A DNA stretch of 64,000 nucleotides from Bacteroidia bacterium (GTDB lineage Bacteria > Bacteroidota > Bacteroidia > J057 > JADKCL01): assembly GCA_020635905.1 (NCBI GenBank), contig JACJYV010000001.1, forward strand, positions 682,001 to 746,000. Direction: 5' to 3'. Every line of letters begins with the position of its first letter. Positions within the stretch are counted from its first letter, which is position 1. Shown piece after piece: positions 1 to 8,524 of the stretch. The position numbers and the translations under genes were made by a program. The notes under the pieces are model-generated. The model made no database searches, was not told the DNA's origin, and saw only the letters and a program-made list of their open reading frames with translations.

Positions 1-246
1 AGCATCCTTTTTGGCATTCATCCACCATTCTTTTCCTTCTTCACTGAGGTCGGAATTCTCAATCCTGTTGCTAATGCCAATATTCCCTTCAGGTCCACAA
101 AGGCACAGGGGTAATATTTCCTCCCATGAATTTTCTTCCAGGGCGTGACCAACCTTTGAGGCCAGGGTAGTATGTGAATGGCAACCTACCCACACCCAAA
201 GGAAGCAAAATGCAAGAAAAGGGAAAACAAAATTAGTTGGTTTCAT
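1..246 (-). CDS. Partial lipoprotein of unknown function
   Basis: The reading frame opens with ATG at 246 and runs off the left edge of the window, giving 82 codons. The N-terminus is a short signal peptide ending in a lipobox (WVGC), so the mature protein should be lipid-anchored. An AGGAG ribosome-binding site lies about 11 bases before the ATG, which is strong for this genome and supports the start. The visible part is rich in Glu and Trp and shows no domain I recognise. It follows a 45-residue membrane peptide on the same strand and may share its transcript. Confidence 0.6.
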   Translation of the reverse strand, partial: MKPTNFVFPFLAFCFLWVWVGCHSHTTLASKVGHALEENSWEEILPLCLCGPEGNIGISNRIENSDLSEEGKEWWMNAKKDA

Positions 247-300
247 TGGCCTTCTTTTTCTCCTGGTCAAAGTAAATTTTCGGCATCCATTCTGGCATTT

Positions 301-438
301 TTACTTTGAATCCTGGTTTTTCCTTTTCCTGATAGCCCTGTAAACCAAAACACCTGCTCCAATCAGCGCACCGCCAATCAGCAGAATTTGAAACACCCCC
401 CAAAGGATCAGTTTCCAGTTTGTGACTTCTACTTCCAT
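301..438 (-). CDS. Small single-pass membrane peptide (45 aa)
   Basis: A 45-codon frame starts with ATG at 438 and ends with TAA at 301. The protein has a short N-terminus, one hydrophobic helix of about 22 residues (roughly 9-32) and a strongly basic tail containing RAIRKRK, so by the positive-inside rule the C-terminus should be cytoplasmic. It lies between two lipoprotein genes on the same strand. No family is recognised. Support is compositional only: a textbook membrane segment, and the frame fills the gap between neighbours. Confidence 0.45.
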   Translation of the reverse strand: MEVEVTNWKLILWGVFQILLIGGALIGAGVLVYRAIRKRKNQDSK

Positions 439-521
439 AATCTGTTTTCCAATGGTTTTGTTTAAAATTCGGAAAATAGGTTAAATATCGGGAACAATCT
501 ATACACCCTGAATTAAGGCTT

Positions 522-920
522 TTATGGTATTATTAAATCCAGGCTATCAGTATGGGAGCAGCAAGAATTTGAGAGTAAAGAAAGGGAATATTCTTCTGCC
601 CAAAATATCCAATTATCTTTCCAAATTGATTTGGTCAGCTTTCCTTTAAATATGTGAGTATAACAAATCATACATGCACCTGCTTCCTTCTCATAGTTTG
701 CCTCCGTATCATTACTGACAAACCGGACTTCAATTTCCTTTCCCTTTAATTCATTCCCAATCCCCTCAACAGGGTTTACCTCCTCAACTTTGTACTGTGG
801 AAAGCAATCACCGCAGGCATAGGCCATGTAATGGCATTTAATCTCTGCCTGGGGAACAGTTTGGTTGCAGGCTGCCCCCAATAGAGCACCGAACAAGAAC
901 AAAAGCACAGAAGGTCGCAT
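522..920 (-). CDS. Cysteine-containing lipoprotein, unknown function
   Basis: I place the start at the ATG at 920 rather than an in-frame ATG at 947. It gives a clean signal peptide (MRPSVLLFLFGALLGAAC) with lipobox LGAAC, and AGGA precedes it at normal spacing. The start lies one base after the stop of the upstream gene (TAA at 922-924), so the two are probably translationally coupled. The mature domain of about 110 residues has several cysteines (YACGDC, GACMIC, NSCCSH) that could form disulfides or bind metal. No family is recognised. The position just after the caspase-like gene suggests a functional link, possibly inhibitor or immunity, but that is guesswork. Confidence 0.6.
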   Translation of the reverse strand: MRPSVLLFLFGALLGAACNQTVPQAEIKCHYMAYACGDCFPQYKVEEVNPVEGIGNELKGKEIEVRFVSNDTEANYEKEAGACMICYTHIFKGKLTKSIWKDNWIFWAEEYSLSLLSNSCCSHTDSLDLIIP

Positions 921-921
921 T

Positions 922-1803
922 TTAATATTCCTGAATGGTTCCATCAAATGAATCCCCCTCTTTTTCTTTTTGATTTAAATAAGTACTAATGATAGTTTCG
1001 GGGATTCTTCCTGATTTATTGGTTTTAAAAAGAATTTCCCCATTGTGAAAAATGGCTCTTGGTCCATGTCTGTAATCTTGTTCTTCATTTGAAGTATTTC
1101 CTACACCATTTATTTCGGGATTTGCCCTTTCCAAATGACCAATTGCGACACCTTGGGTTTTACCATTGGAATACAGGTACTGGGAAATATTTGTAACCAT
1201 ATTGTCAACAAAGTAAAGGGTATTGTCCGCCCCCCTGCAACCATGAATTTCAACTATTACATTTTTTGCGAAATTTAAAAAATTAAAAGAGTTTATTACA
1301 CCCTGTTCATTTCCTCCTCCCCAGCTTTCAAAAAGTTGTGCCGTTTTGCTTGCGTATAGGTTGTTTGATTCAACATCCTCGTCTGGAATAGTTGCATAAA
1401 TGCTTCCAGGTTCATTGGTCTTTTTATTTTTTACAATATACCAGGCCGTAGGGGAACCATGGGTAAATACATCAAGGCTTAGGATTGAATTTACTTCCTG
1501 TGAATTTATCTTCTCAATTATGAATTTTGCAGAGGATGCAAAATAGGATTTCCCGGTCCCTCCGTAATCAAAATTCACATTCTTAGAAGCAAAGTAGAAT
1601 GCAGAATTATCCCCCAACTTTTTTGCACCACCATAAAACAGGAGCCTGGTCGTAATTGTAGGTTCTATGGCTTCACCATTATTATTTGTTGAATTTTTTC
1701 CCTCATACTTCATCAGCCCATCCTCCCCCACCTTCCAGGGATTTTCATCCCAGCCCGGCCAGTATTTGCCGCCTTTGCCCCATGGATTTTGAAAGTTGCT
1801 CAT
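922..1803 (-). CDS. Hypothetical protein with caspase-like (clan CD) motifs
   Basis: 293 residues without a signal peptide or membrane segment. The N-terminus is Trp/Gly/Pro rich (repeated NPW/KGGKYWPGW). The core has two motifs in the order seen in clan CD cysteine peptidases such as caspases and gingipains: a hydrophobic strand ending in a His-Gly pair (SLDVFTHGSP, about residue 115), then another hydrophobic strand ending in Cys-Arg-Gly (NVIVEIHGCRGAD, about residue 190), which resembles the caspase QACRG active-site block. A third strand (GVAIGHLE) follows. This is an inference from motifs; DUF4347-like or other HG...C folds are alternatives. It is separated from the similarly opening 576-residue gene (both begin MSN) by an IS3 element. 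Confidence 0.65.
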   Translation of the reverse strand: MSNFQNPWGKGGKYWPGWDENPWKVGEDGLMKYEGKNSTNNNGEAIEPTITTRLLFYGGAKKLGDNSAFYFASKNVNFDYGGTGKSYFASSAKFIIEKINSQEVNSILSLDVFTHGSPTAWYIVKNKKTNEPGSIYATIPDEDVESNNLYASKTAQLFESWGGGNEQGVINSFNFLNFAKNVIVEIHGCRGADNTLYFVDNMVTNISQYLYSNGKTQGVAIGHLERANPEINGVGNTSNEEQDYRHGPRAIFHNGEILFKTNKSGRIPETIISTYLNQKEKEGDSFDGTIQEY

Positions 1804-1809
1804 TTTTGA

Positions 1810-1862
1810 GATGTCAGATTTTTAGATGATAGACCGTCAGATGTCAGATTTTTAGATGATAG
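1810..1862. repeat. Two-copy 30-bp-period repeat of GAT-initiated 7/8-mers
   Basis: A 23-bp sequence beginning GATGTCAGATTTTTAGATGA occurs at 1810-1832 and again at 1840-1862. Internally it is made of 7- or 8-bp words starting with GAT, like other heptad arrays in this window. It sits just upstream of the 293-residue gene and outside the IS element. Confidence 0.7.
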
Positions 1863-1893
1863 ATTTAAGATGTTGGTCAAATGCCTTTGTCCT

Positions 1894-2008
1894 TCCCTAA
1901 AATAACTATACAACCTTCTTGTTTAACACTAATATAACTATACATTTTTATTTCCTATTACTGGAATAGCTAAACACTTAAAATCCCTCTTACTAAAATA
2001 GCTATACA
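1894..2008. repeat. Four IS-end-like 19-mers at exact 32-bp spacing
   Basis: Versions of the 19-bp IS terminal sequence TTACTAAAATAGCTATACA lie at 1894-1912, 1926-1944, 1958-1976 and 1990-2008. Each is separated from the next by exactly 13 bp. The last is the perfect partner of the inverted copy at 3540-3558; the outer three have two to five mismatches. The 32-bp period is about three DNA turns, so a bound protein would sit on one face of the helix. The simplest reading is an array of transposase-binding sites. Confidence 0.8.
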
Positions 2009-2970
2009 GGGACTTCAGGATCAGTGGCTCTGCCCGCGGGCAGAGCCACTGATCCTGTGGTTTTTTCCTGCGCCTCCTTTCGCTGGTTTCTTGTGCGCGT
2101 ATTTTTCCATCGTTTTTTTAGAGGGCCCGAGGTTTGGTGGGCTTCGGCAGGAGCCATCATATCGCAACTCAGGTGGGGCCGATCATGGTTGTAAATGTCG
2201 ATTTTGCGCCCCGATGCCCGCTTTGCTCCAATGAGAGTTTCGAATTTAACGTTCAACCCCATTTCAACCTTTAGGATGCCATTTACCCTTTCTGCAACTG
2301 CGTTTTCGCGTGGATCACCGCTTTGGGTCATACTGACAGAGATCCCGGCTGCCTGAAGCGTTTTAACGTAGTTGTCACAACAATACTGGGACCCACGATC
2401 TGAATGATGGATCAAGCAATCCTTGCGGTCCTTCCACTGATTTAGCGCCATTTTTAAAGCCGTAATAGCCCCTTCATGGCCCATGGTCATCTCCAATGCC
2501 CAACCTACAATTTTGTGCGAGTAAGCATCTGTGATAAGGAAGAGAAAACAAAAATCACCTTTAAGCCTGATGTAAGTGATGTCAGACACCCATAATTGAT
2601 TGGGGCCGTTCGTTTGGAAGTCTTTAATCTGGTTGGGCCACTTTCGCATCCAGTGGTCGCTCCAGGTTGTCTTGGGACGATATCGCCTCAGAGGGCGAAC
2701 CGTCATCTGGTATGAGGCCAATAGAGCATGTAAACCATCTCGTCCCATTTTGATGCCTTCTAATTCGAGCTTAGTTTTCAGCATGTGATGCAACTTCGGG
2801 GTGCCAATCCGGGGTTGGTCCTTGCGAATTAGCCGTACCATTTCAAGAACCAAGGTGTAATCTTTGATTTGTGCATTTTTGCGCCTATTTCGGTCATAAT
2901 ATGCCAGGCGACTTTTACCAAACAGTCCACACAATCTCTCTATGGAGAGCTGGGAGTAACGCTCTTTCAT
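2002..2970 (-). CDS. IS3-family transposase OrfB (DDE integrase domain)
   Basis: 322 residues. The N-terminal part resembles the HTH_21 region of IS3 OrfB (IRKDQPRIGTPKLHHML). The catalytic core follows, with the first Asp in LWVSDITYIRL, the second in HHSDRGSQY and the Glu in NAVAERVNG, exactly 35 residues after the second Asp as in IS3 elements. It overlaps OrfA by four bases (ATGA), and the junction has a run of six A, so coupling or -1 slippage to an OrfAB fusion is possible. The last 15 or so codons read through a 42-bp palindrome, and the stop codon falls inside the left terminal repeat, so the extreme C-terminus is probably not conserved. Confidence 0.93.
   Translation of the reverse strand: MKERYSQLSIERLCGLFGKSRLAYYDRNRRKNAQIKDYTLVLEMVRLIRKDQPRIGTPKLHHMLKTKLELEGIKMGRDGLHALLASYQMTVRPLRRYRPKTTWSDHWMRKWPNQIKDFQTNGPNQLWVSDITYIRLKGDFCFLFLITDAYSHKIVGWALEMTMGHEGAITALKMALNQWKDRKDCLIHHSDRGSQYCCDNYVKTLQAAGISVSMTQSGDPRENAVAERVNGILKVEMGLNVKFETLIGAKRASGRKIDIYNHDRPHLSCDMMAPAEAHQTSGPLKKRWKNTRTRNQRKEAQEKTTGSVALPAGRATDPEVPV
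2016..2057. repeat. Perfect 42-bp palindrome inside the IS left end
   Basis: Two 21-base arms (CAGGATCAGTGGCTCTGCCC plus G, and its complement) meet at CCCGCGGG without a loop base. The palindrome lies 8 bp inside the left terminal repeat and overlaps the end of orfB. In RNA it would form a very stable hairpin, but no U-tract follows it on the minus strand. It may block outward transcription or extrude as a cruciform. Confidence 0.85.
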
Positions 2971-3527
2971 TTTTTCAACTGTTTGGTACCAGACTTTTTT
3001 CTGATTTTTATCTCAAGCTCCTCCTCAGCCACTTCAATTAGGGACTCAAGGCCCAGAACTCTTAGTTTGGCATCTTCAAGTTCTTTGCGCAAACGTGCGT
3101 TCTCGGATTCCAAGGATTCTGTTTCAGGCTTCTCACTGCCTGTTTGGGACGGTTTTGACATAGGGGAACAAGATGATAACTCCGCTGCTTTCATCCAACG
3201 GTGAATTACTTGCACATAGTTGATATCGTACTTCTTAACAGCCTCTTCAATAGTCAACAAACCAGAATTAATCTCATGAATTATCCGCAGCTTGAGAGCT
3301 TTGTCGTATTGCCGAGTAACCAGGCTACGTCCCGCAGCGACCACAGAACGCCACTGCTGAATTGCATACGTACTGACCCCGTATTTTTGGGATGCCTCAA
3401 TGCCAGTCATTTTACCTGAATCTACCAACTCAACAATCATTCGCTTAACAGCAGGCGACTTTCGATGTTGAACACTTAAATCTTTTTTAGAATTTGAATT
3501 ACTTTTTGATTTTGCCATCACTTTCAA
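2967..3527 (-). CDS. IS3-family OrfA (helix-turn-helix, coiled coil)
   Basis: 186 residues, basic at both ends. Two helix-turn-helix-like segments are visible, around residues 28-55 (GIEASQKYGVSTYAIQQW) and 85-115 (IEEAVKKYDINYVQVIHRW). A C-terminal Glu/Leu-rich coiled coil follows (about 135-175), which in this family mediates multimerisation with OrfB. It ends KK then TGA, with the orfB ATG overlapping the stop. This is the DNA-binding subunit that recognises the element ends; the iterated left end gives it several possible sites. The start could also be Met4. Confidence 0.88.
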   Translation of the reverse strand: MKVMAKSKSNSNSKKDLSVQHRKSPAVKRMIVELVDSGKMTGIEASQKYGVSTYAIQQWRSVVAAGRSLVTRQYDKALKLRIIHEINSGLLTIEEAVKKYDINYVQVIHRWMKAAELSSCSPMSKPSQTGSEKPETESLESENARLRKELEDAKLRVLGLESLIEVAEEELEIKIRKKSGTKQLKK

Positions 3528-3565
3528 GGTTGCGAAAGTTGTATAGCTATTTTAGTAAAAGACAC

Positions 3566-5296
3566 TTAGCTAATCACCTGGGTTTGGGGAGTATCACAGC
3601 AATTCCCAAAGATTTTCTTGTACAGTTCTGCTTTTTGCACGGGGTCGGGAATCAGGTCCAGGATCTGCATGGCCTGCTCGGTGCGTGCGTTTTCCAGTTC
3701 CAGGGCCCGGTTTTTTAGCTGGGCCTCATCCACGGCGGCTTGTTGCAGATGCTGGTTGAAGCAATCCAGGGCCTCGCCCTGGCCCAACAGGCTGTCCACA
3801 ACCACCGAGTCGGTGGGGAGCACCCGCTTGCGCACATTGAGTATTATGCCCGGCACGGTTTTACCTTCTGCGGTTTGAGCCAAATCATGCCGGATGCGGC
3901 AGTACTTTTCCTCAAATGGGTTGGCATCGCCCAGACAGCAATTGTCGATCTTGTGGTGGGCCTGCTCTACCAGGCTCACTTTGGCCCCCAGGTGGTCATA
4001 TACGCTGCACAATTGCCCCATGATGGCAGCTTTCACCTCCTTGACCTGATTTTCATGTTTGAGAATTTCCCACAACAGGCCTTCCAAACCCCCGAGTTTC
4101 ACCACCCGTTTGGATTCAGGGTACCCGTTACTGTACACGAAACTCACGTCATACAGGTAGGTGATGCTCAAATACTCCTGCAAAAGCTGGCGAAAGACAT
4201 AATTGAGGGTGCGGCTGTTATTGATGTTGCGGAGTTTGCGCACGGTAGAACTTTCGTCCTCCGTGGTGGCGGTTTCGCTGGTTTCCGTATTCACATTCAC
4301 CTCCCGCACCGCGGCAGAAGTGGCCACGTGCTTATCCAGGGCCGAAGTCAGGGCGTTCACCATTTCGGTTTGCACATCGTTGACCGTCTCCGAATTCAGT
4401 TTATTATTATTATACCCCCCGGTGAAATTATAACCTCCCGAGACACTTCCGATTTCAGGAATCTTCAGATTCAGGGCCATATTCAGTCCCCCACCAATAT
4501 TCCAACCCTTTTGGATGGTGTTGGTATTGGAGTTTTCCTGGGTGGTGGTGGAATTGGTTTCCTCTTCGATCAGGTTCTCCATTTCCTCGGTGCTGGATTC
4601 GCTGAAGGAATCAAGGATGTTTTCGGCCTTGCTCTTTACTGAGGTGATTTGCTTGAACGAACGGATGGAAATTTCTGTTTCCTCGCCGGGCAGCAGACTG
4701 AAGGTTTTGAGGGTCTTGCCTGCGCCGTAATCACCCAAATAGGAACACACCTTCAGGTGGCGCACCATCACCAGCATGGGTGTGGGTGATTTGGGTTCAT
4801 GCATAAAATTCACCACCGCATTTCCGTAAAAATTGGAAGAAACGATGGGTCTCAGGCGTTTGCTGGCAAGCTCTGCCGCAAAATCAGGATCAATCAGGTT
4901 GGCGCCCAGGGTGCCGCTGGAAACGATGCGCCCGGTTTCGGTACTGTTGGTTTCATTGCCTTGCGATTCGCTCTGGTTGGCATTGGTCAGGGAATTGATT
5001 TTGATCCCTCCCCGAATACCATTGAAATGGGCTTGCACGACGGAGGCGCTGTTGTCTTTGGCTCCGTCAAGCAGTTGCCAGTAGTTGCCATCGGGTGCTT
5101 TTTGGGTGCTTCCCTTGAAATAATCCTCTGGAATAGCGATTGGGAAATAGGTTTTTACCGGGAAACAAGTGCTTTGGGGCAGGTTATAATCCAGTTCTGC
5201 CGCCTGGCCTTTGCCGAGGCGCACAAAGGGTTCCTGAGGAATGCAGGAAGAATGGGAAAGGACTGCCGTCCCGGCGGGTGGTGGTGTGTTTGACAT
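3566..5296 (-). CDS. 576-aa protein of unknown family with Ser/Thr-Gly-rich mid-region
   Basis: No signal peptide. Residues 1-190 are mixed, with a strand-rich stretch ending in DYGAGKTLKTFSLLPGEETE that looks like a beta-sandwich; the GAGKT there is not a convincing P-loop, since no nucleotide-binding fold surrounds it. Residues about 215-265 are a Glu/Ser/Thr-rich coiled segment. Next comes a Gly-rich alternating stretch (GWNIGGGLNMAL ... GGYNFTGGYNNN), then a Thr/Glu-rich stretch, a helical region and a C-terminal coiled coil (about 520-560). Cysteine pairs occur near the C-terminus (NCCLG, NCCDT). The amphipathic Gly-rich part resembles beta-hairpins of pore-forming proteins, but this is speculative. 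It is the first gene upstream of the IS and the caspase-like gene. Confidence 0.75.
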   Translation of the reverse strand: MSNTPPPAGTAVLSHSSCIPQEPFVRLGKGQAAELDYNLPQSTCFPVKTYFPIAIPEDYFKGSTQKAPDGNYWQLLDGAKDNSASVVQAHFNGIRGGIKINSLTNANQSESQGNETNSTETGRIVSSGTLGANLIDPDFAAELASKRLRPIVSSNFYGNAVVNFMHEPKSPTPMLVMVRHLKVCSYLGDYGAGKTLKTFSLLPGEETEISIRSFKQITSVKSKAENILDSFSESSTEEMENLIEEETNSTTTQENSNTNTIQKGWNIGGGLNMALNLKIPEIGSVSGGYNFTGGYNNNKLNSETVNDVQTEMVNALTSALDKHVATSAAVREVNVNTETSETATTEDESSTVRKLRNINNSRTLNYVFRQLLQEYLSITYLYDVSFVYSNGYPESKRVVKLGGLEGLLWEILKHENQVKEVKAAIMGQLCSVYDHLGAKVSLVEQAHHKIDNCCLGDANPFEEKYCRIRHDLAQTAEGKTVPGIILNVRKRVLPTDSVVVDSLLGQGEALDCFNQHLQQAAVDEAQLKNRALELENARTEQAMQILDLIPDPVQKAELYKKIFGNCCDTPQTQVIS

Positions 5297-5498
5297 AAAA
5301 GAATTTTATTGTCCGTTAATGAACAGGTAAGGTAGTCTTTTATTTAAAAAAATGCCACTTCCCCCAAACCAACTGCCAGGATTTTTCTATGCGGTTGTGA
5401 TTGCAGGTCGTTTGCAACCTGGAGTTTCAAACAGCCCGCCCCCACCGATCATCACCTCCTGGCAGACCCCTTATCAGCCCTGCGCTGGGTATCATCCA

Positions 5499-6170
5499 GG
5501 GCTGGCCTGAGATAATCGCAGGGCTGCCCTGGGACCAATGCAGGGCTGGCCTGGGACATACGCAGGGCTGGCCTGAGTCTCATGCAGGGCTGGCCTGAGT
5601 TACATGCAGGGCTGGCCTGGGTATCATACAGGGCTGGCCTGCATACACCACAGGGCTGGCCTGCATGCATCGCAGGCTGGCCTGCATCGGCTGGCTGCAT
5701 ACATCGCAGGGCTGGCCTGGGTCAACAGCTGGCTGGGTCAATGCAGGCTGGTGCATATCGGGGCTGCTGCATACATCGCGGGCTGGCCTGCACATCGGGC
5801 TGCCGCATCGCAGGCGGCATACACGGGGGCTGGCCTGGCAATGCAGGCTGGCCTGCTCATCTGGGCTGGCCTGCATAGGGCTGGCTGCATACATCGGGCT
5901 GTGCACATAGGGGCTGGCCTGCATACATCTGGGACGCAAATGCAGGGCTGGCCTGATACACGGGGCTGGCTCACATCGCAGAGCTGGCCTGCATACATCG
6001 GGCTGTGCATACATCACAGGGCTGGCCTGATACATGCGGGCTGGCTGACATACATCGCAGGGCTGCCACATCCCTGGGTGGCTCATCATCGAGGGCGGCT
6101 GCATACATCAGGCTGGCGCATGCATCGCAGGGCTGGCCTGCGGATCCAAGGGCTGGCCTGCAAGGATCTG
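5499..6170. repeat. 22-bp minisatellite, unit GGGCTGGCCTG plus 11 variable bases
   Basis: GGGCTGGCCTG recurs at 5499, 5521 (one mismatch), 5543, 5565, 5587, 5609, 5631 and 5653, exactly every 22 bp. After 5675 the array continues to about 6170 with base losses and altered spacing. The other half of each unit varies but usually ends CATNCA or CGCA. GC content is well above the flanks. Long reading frames cross it on both strands, but they are by-products of the 22-bp period (22 is not a multiple of 3, so all frames stay open), and I do not call them genes. The stretch 5297-5498 upstream holds no gene. Confidence 0.9.
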
Positions 6171-6549
6171 ACCCAGCCCTGCAGATCGGACCTGGCCCTG
6201 GCAGTCTCACCCAGCCTGATAGCTCACTCCATCCATTTTGGGGCATTCGGGCTGTAATTAAAGCCATTAACCATCAGGTTAAGAAACGAACCGAGGGATT
6301 GGTGAAAATCAAACCGCCCCTACAACCCAAACTACTGCTTCTCATGCACCTGGGCCTGGCCGTCATCTTTTGTTCTATGGAGGCATTTGCAGGTGTCGTT
6401 GTCCCGTCAAAGCGATATTTAAAAATACCTCAATTGGTCTGTGTTTATCCAAAAAAGCCCATCAAAAACAGTAGTCTTCTCAGGGTGCTGGCATTGTTTG
6501 TGTTGAAAATTCTTCAAAACCTTAACCACAAACCTGGACTCTGGTTCTT

Positions 6550-7925
6550 TAGATCGTCTAATAAAAATGTGTCGATGCTGTTGATTCTTTGAATTCCTGA
6601 TCAAACGGTCTGAGAGCAGTGAACAAGTGGCAGCGTCAGGGCTAACAGATTCAGGACCTTGCTTCCTTAACAATAGAAATGGAAACCAGTGAGGACTTAG
6701 GGACTGTCAACTCGTTTTATTAAAAAGATTATGATAAATTTATCAGGATGATGTTTCTAAAAGATTTGACATCCATTAGGCGGGCAAACCGTTCAGCAGA
6801 TCAAAACAAATGCACCGGGCTCGGGCCTGATGAAGAAGCTGAACAAGATTTTAAAACTGAGGACACATTGCCGTACACGGGATCTATGTGGCCATTTGAA
6901 CCTAAGAGACAAGTACTGAACATGCCCTGGAGATCAAAGGCGTGGGAATGACGCGGGAAGTCTGATGTGATGCAGAGCGGATTGGAATATGCCTACGTAT
7001 CAGGACAAAGTGGTTCTGGGAGGACAGGAGATACGATCAGGACATTGAGGACGCTGATCTCAGAAGCAGACTTCAGAGGCCAAATCAATTTGAGGCACCA
7101 TGAGGCCAGGCAATGGGATGAAATGAGGAGACAAAGGACTCAAAGCCACCTAAAGGCCATTAATAAAGAACCAAAAGCTCGAAAAATGAAAACTTGAAGA
7201 GCAACCAATTTGCAGAGCAAAGCGTCTGTCTGTTCAGATAGATTCGTCCAATAAAAATGTGTGTTTGACTGTTGATCTTGCGAATTCCGCAGATCAAAGT
7301 CTGAGCAGGTGAACAAGCTGTGGCGAACTCATAAACAGAGATTCAGGACCTTGCTCCTAATGGTCGGCTTCAAATGATTGGAAAGCAGTAAGGACTTGAA
7401 GGAGCCATTGTCAACCGTTTTAATATTATGGAATTTACACTATCGGATTGATGTTTCTAAAGAAGACATATTGGGCCCAGGCAGAAACCGTTCCAGCAGA
7501 TCAAAACAATGTCACCGCTCAGGGCCCTGATGAGCTGACAAGATTTTAAGTAAGAACTGAAGGACACCCTTTTGCCTTGAACACACCATCTATCCATTTC
7601 TTGAATTTCGCTAGACCAAAGATTGCAACATCCTGAATCAAAGGCGGGAATGACGCGTGGGAATCTGATGCGGGGATGCAGAGCGGATTGCGGAATATGC
7701 CTACAGGTATCAGGACAAGTGGTTCTTGGGAGAGAGGGACGATCAGAATTGAGACGCTGCACATCCAAACAGACTTGAAGGCCAAATCAATTTGAGGCAC
7801 CCAAAGAGGCCAGATTGACTGAAAATGGGTGAGATCATAAAAAGGACTAGCCATTAAAATCCATCGACAGGATTCTTGAAGAGCAATCAAATTGCAGAAA
7901 GCAAAGCTGTCTGTTCAGGAATCGT
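6550..7925 (+). repeat. Imperfect ~690-bp tandem duplication with broken coding sequence
   Basis: Two copies, about 6550-7225 and 7235-7925, align along their whole length. Shared anchors include ATAAAAATGT at 6561 and 7251, GATTCAGGACCTTGC near 6649 and 7341, and TGCAGAGCGG at 6971 and 7677. They differ by many single-base indels. Neither copy has a long frame, but combining them gives protein-like plus-strand segments such as EFTLSDDVSKEDILAQAE and AYRYQDKWFWERDDQIETL. I infer a small multi-gene or frameshifted cassette present twice. Either it has decayed or the consensus sequence here is unpolished. The family is not recognised. Confidence 0.7.
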
Positions 7926-8524
7926 AAATTACACGCATTGCTCATCACCAAGGGTTCAAGAATTTGCTCTACAGGTAGCACTACTGGTAGCCTTCCCAAC
8001 CAGTCGAAACAGCAATAAACCCAACAGCTTATTTGAAAGCTTGAAAACCGTGCATATGGCAAGTCGCAATCCATTCACCAAATGAAAGCAATACCATTGA
8101 GGAAAACTAAATGAGTTCTCAATGCGGCAGAAACAATTGGTTCATCGGGCTTTTGCGGTAGTCAATCGAGGAACACCCTACCAGAAAGAATTTTCTGTAA
8201 GAACAGAAAAGTTAATTGTTTATCATAGAAATCTCTGTGTTAAAAAACACAAAAAACGAAGTTTTTCAATCAAAATAACCTTTGCGAACTTTGAGTGCTT
8301 TGTGTTGAAAAAACCACCCACGTAATAGCCCTGATCATCTTCAGATCCGGGAGGGGTATATCCCAAATCACCACCCCAAATCCACAATCGATCATTGCAA
8401 TTCAATTTGTTCATTGTAAATTGAATCGGGTACAGTTTGCAGCCTGTTCCAATCACCAAAAGCTGACCGATTCTCCCTCTGTCGGGAAAGTTCATGCACA
8501 TGCCACTTAGCCAAATTGACTGAA
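7926..8524. other. Gene-free stretch before the flavin oxidoreductase
   Basis: No convincing gene on either strand. Short frames exist (for example 8223-8501 on the minus strand) but lack a recognisable start signal or family. The first part looks like a continuation of the damaged duplicated cassette. The final 20 bases form the leader of the downstream oxidoreductase. Confidence 0.5.

Larger units (their letters stand above)
1990..3558 (-). mobile_element. IS3-family insertion sequence
   Basis: The element is bounded by a perfect 19-bp inverted repeat (1990-2008 and 3540-3558). It carries two overlapping minus-strand reading frames, a helix-turn-helix OrfA and a DDE OrfB with D(35)E spacing, which is the IS3-family arrangement. 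The exact outer ends and target duplication could not be fixed, because the left end is iterated and the right end lies only 8 bp from the stop codon of the 576-residue gene. About 1.57 kb in total. Both frames are open, so it may be active. Confidence 0.88.

Noticed and set aside
3740..4642. 300-residue plus-strand frame
   Set aside because: It is antisense to the 576-residue gene, which has normal composition and a proper start; the antisense product looks unnatural.
4690..4760. GAGKT in the 576-residue protein as a Walker A P-loop
   Set aside because: The preceding strand and following helix do not fit a nucleotide-binding fold and no Walker B is seen.
3566..5296. Bacterial gasdermin
   Set aside because: The protein is over twice gasdermin length, with no N-terminal palmitoylation-type Cys and different composition; only the protease neighbour is suggestive.
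5499..6170. CRISPR array
   Set aside because: The conserved part is only about 11 bp with 11-bp variable parts, the period later breaks down, and no cas genes are in the window.
5452..6592. Several overlapping 65-217 residue reading frames on both strands
   Set aside because: They arise because a 22-bp repeat keeps all frames open; the products are QGWP- or CRPAL-type periodic peptides without start signals.
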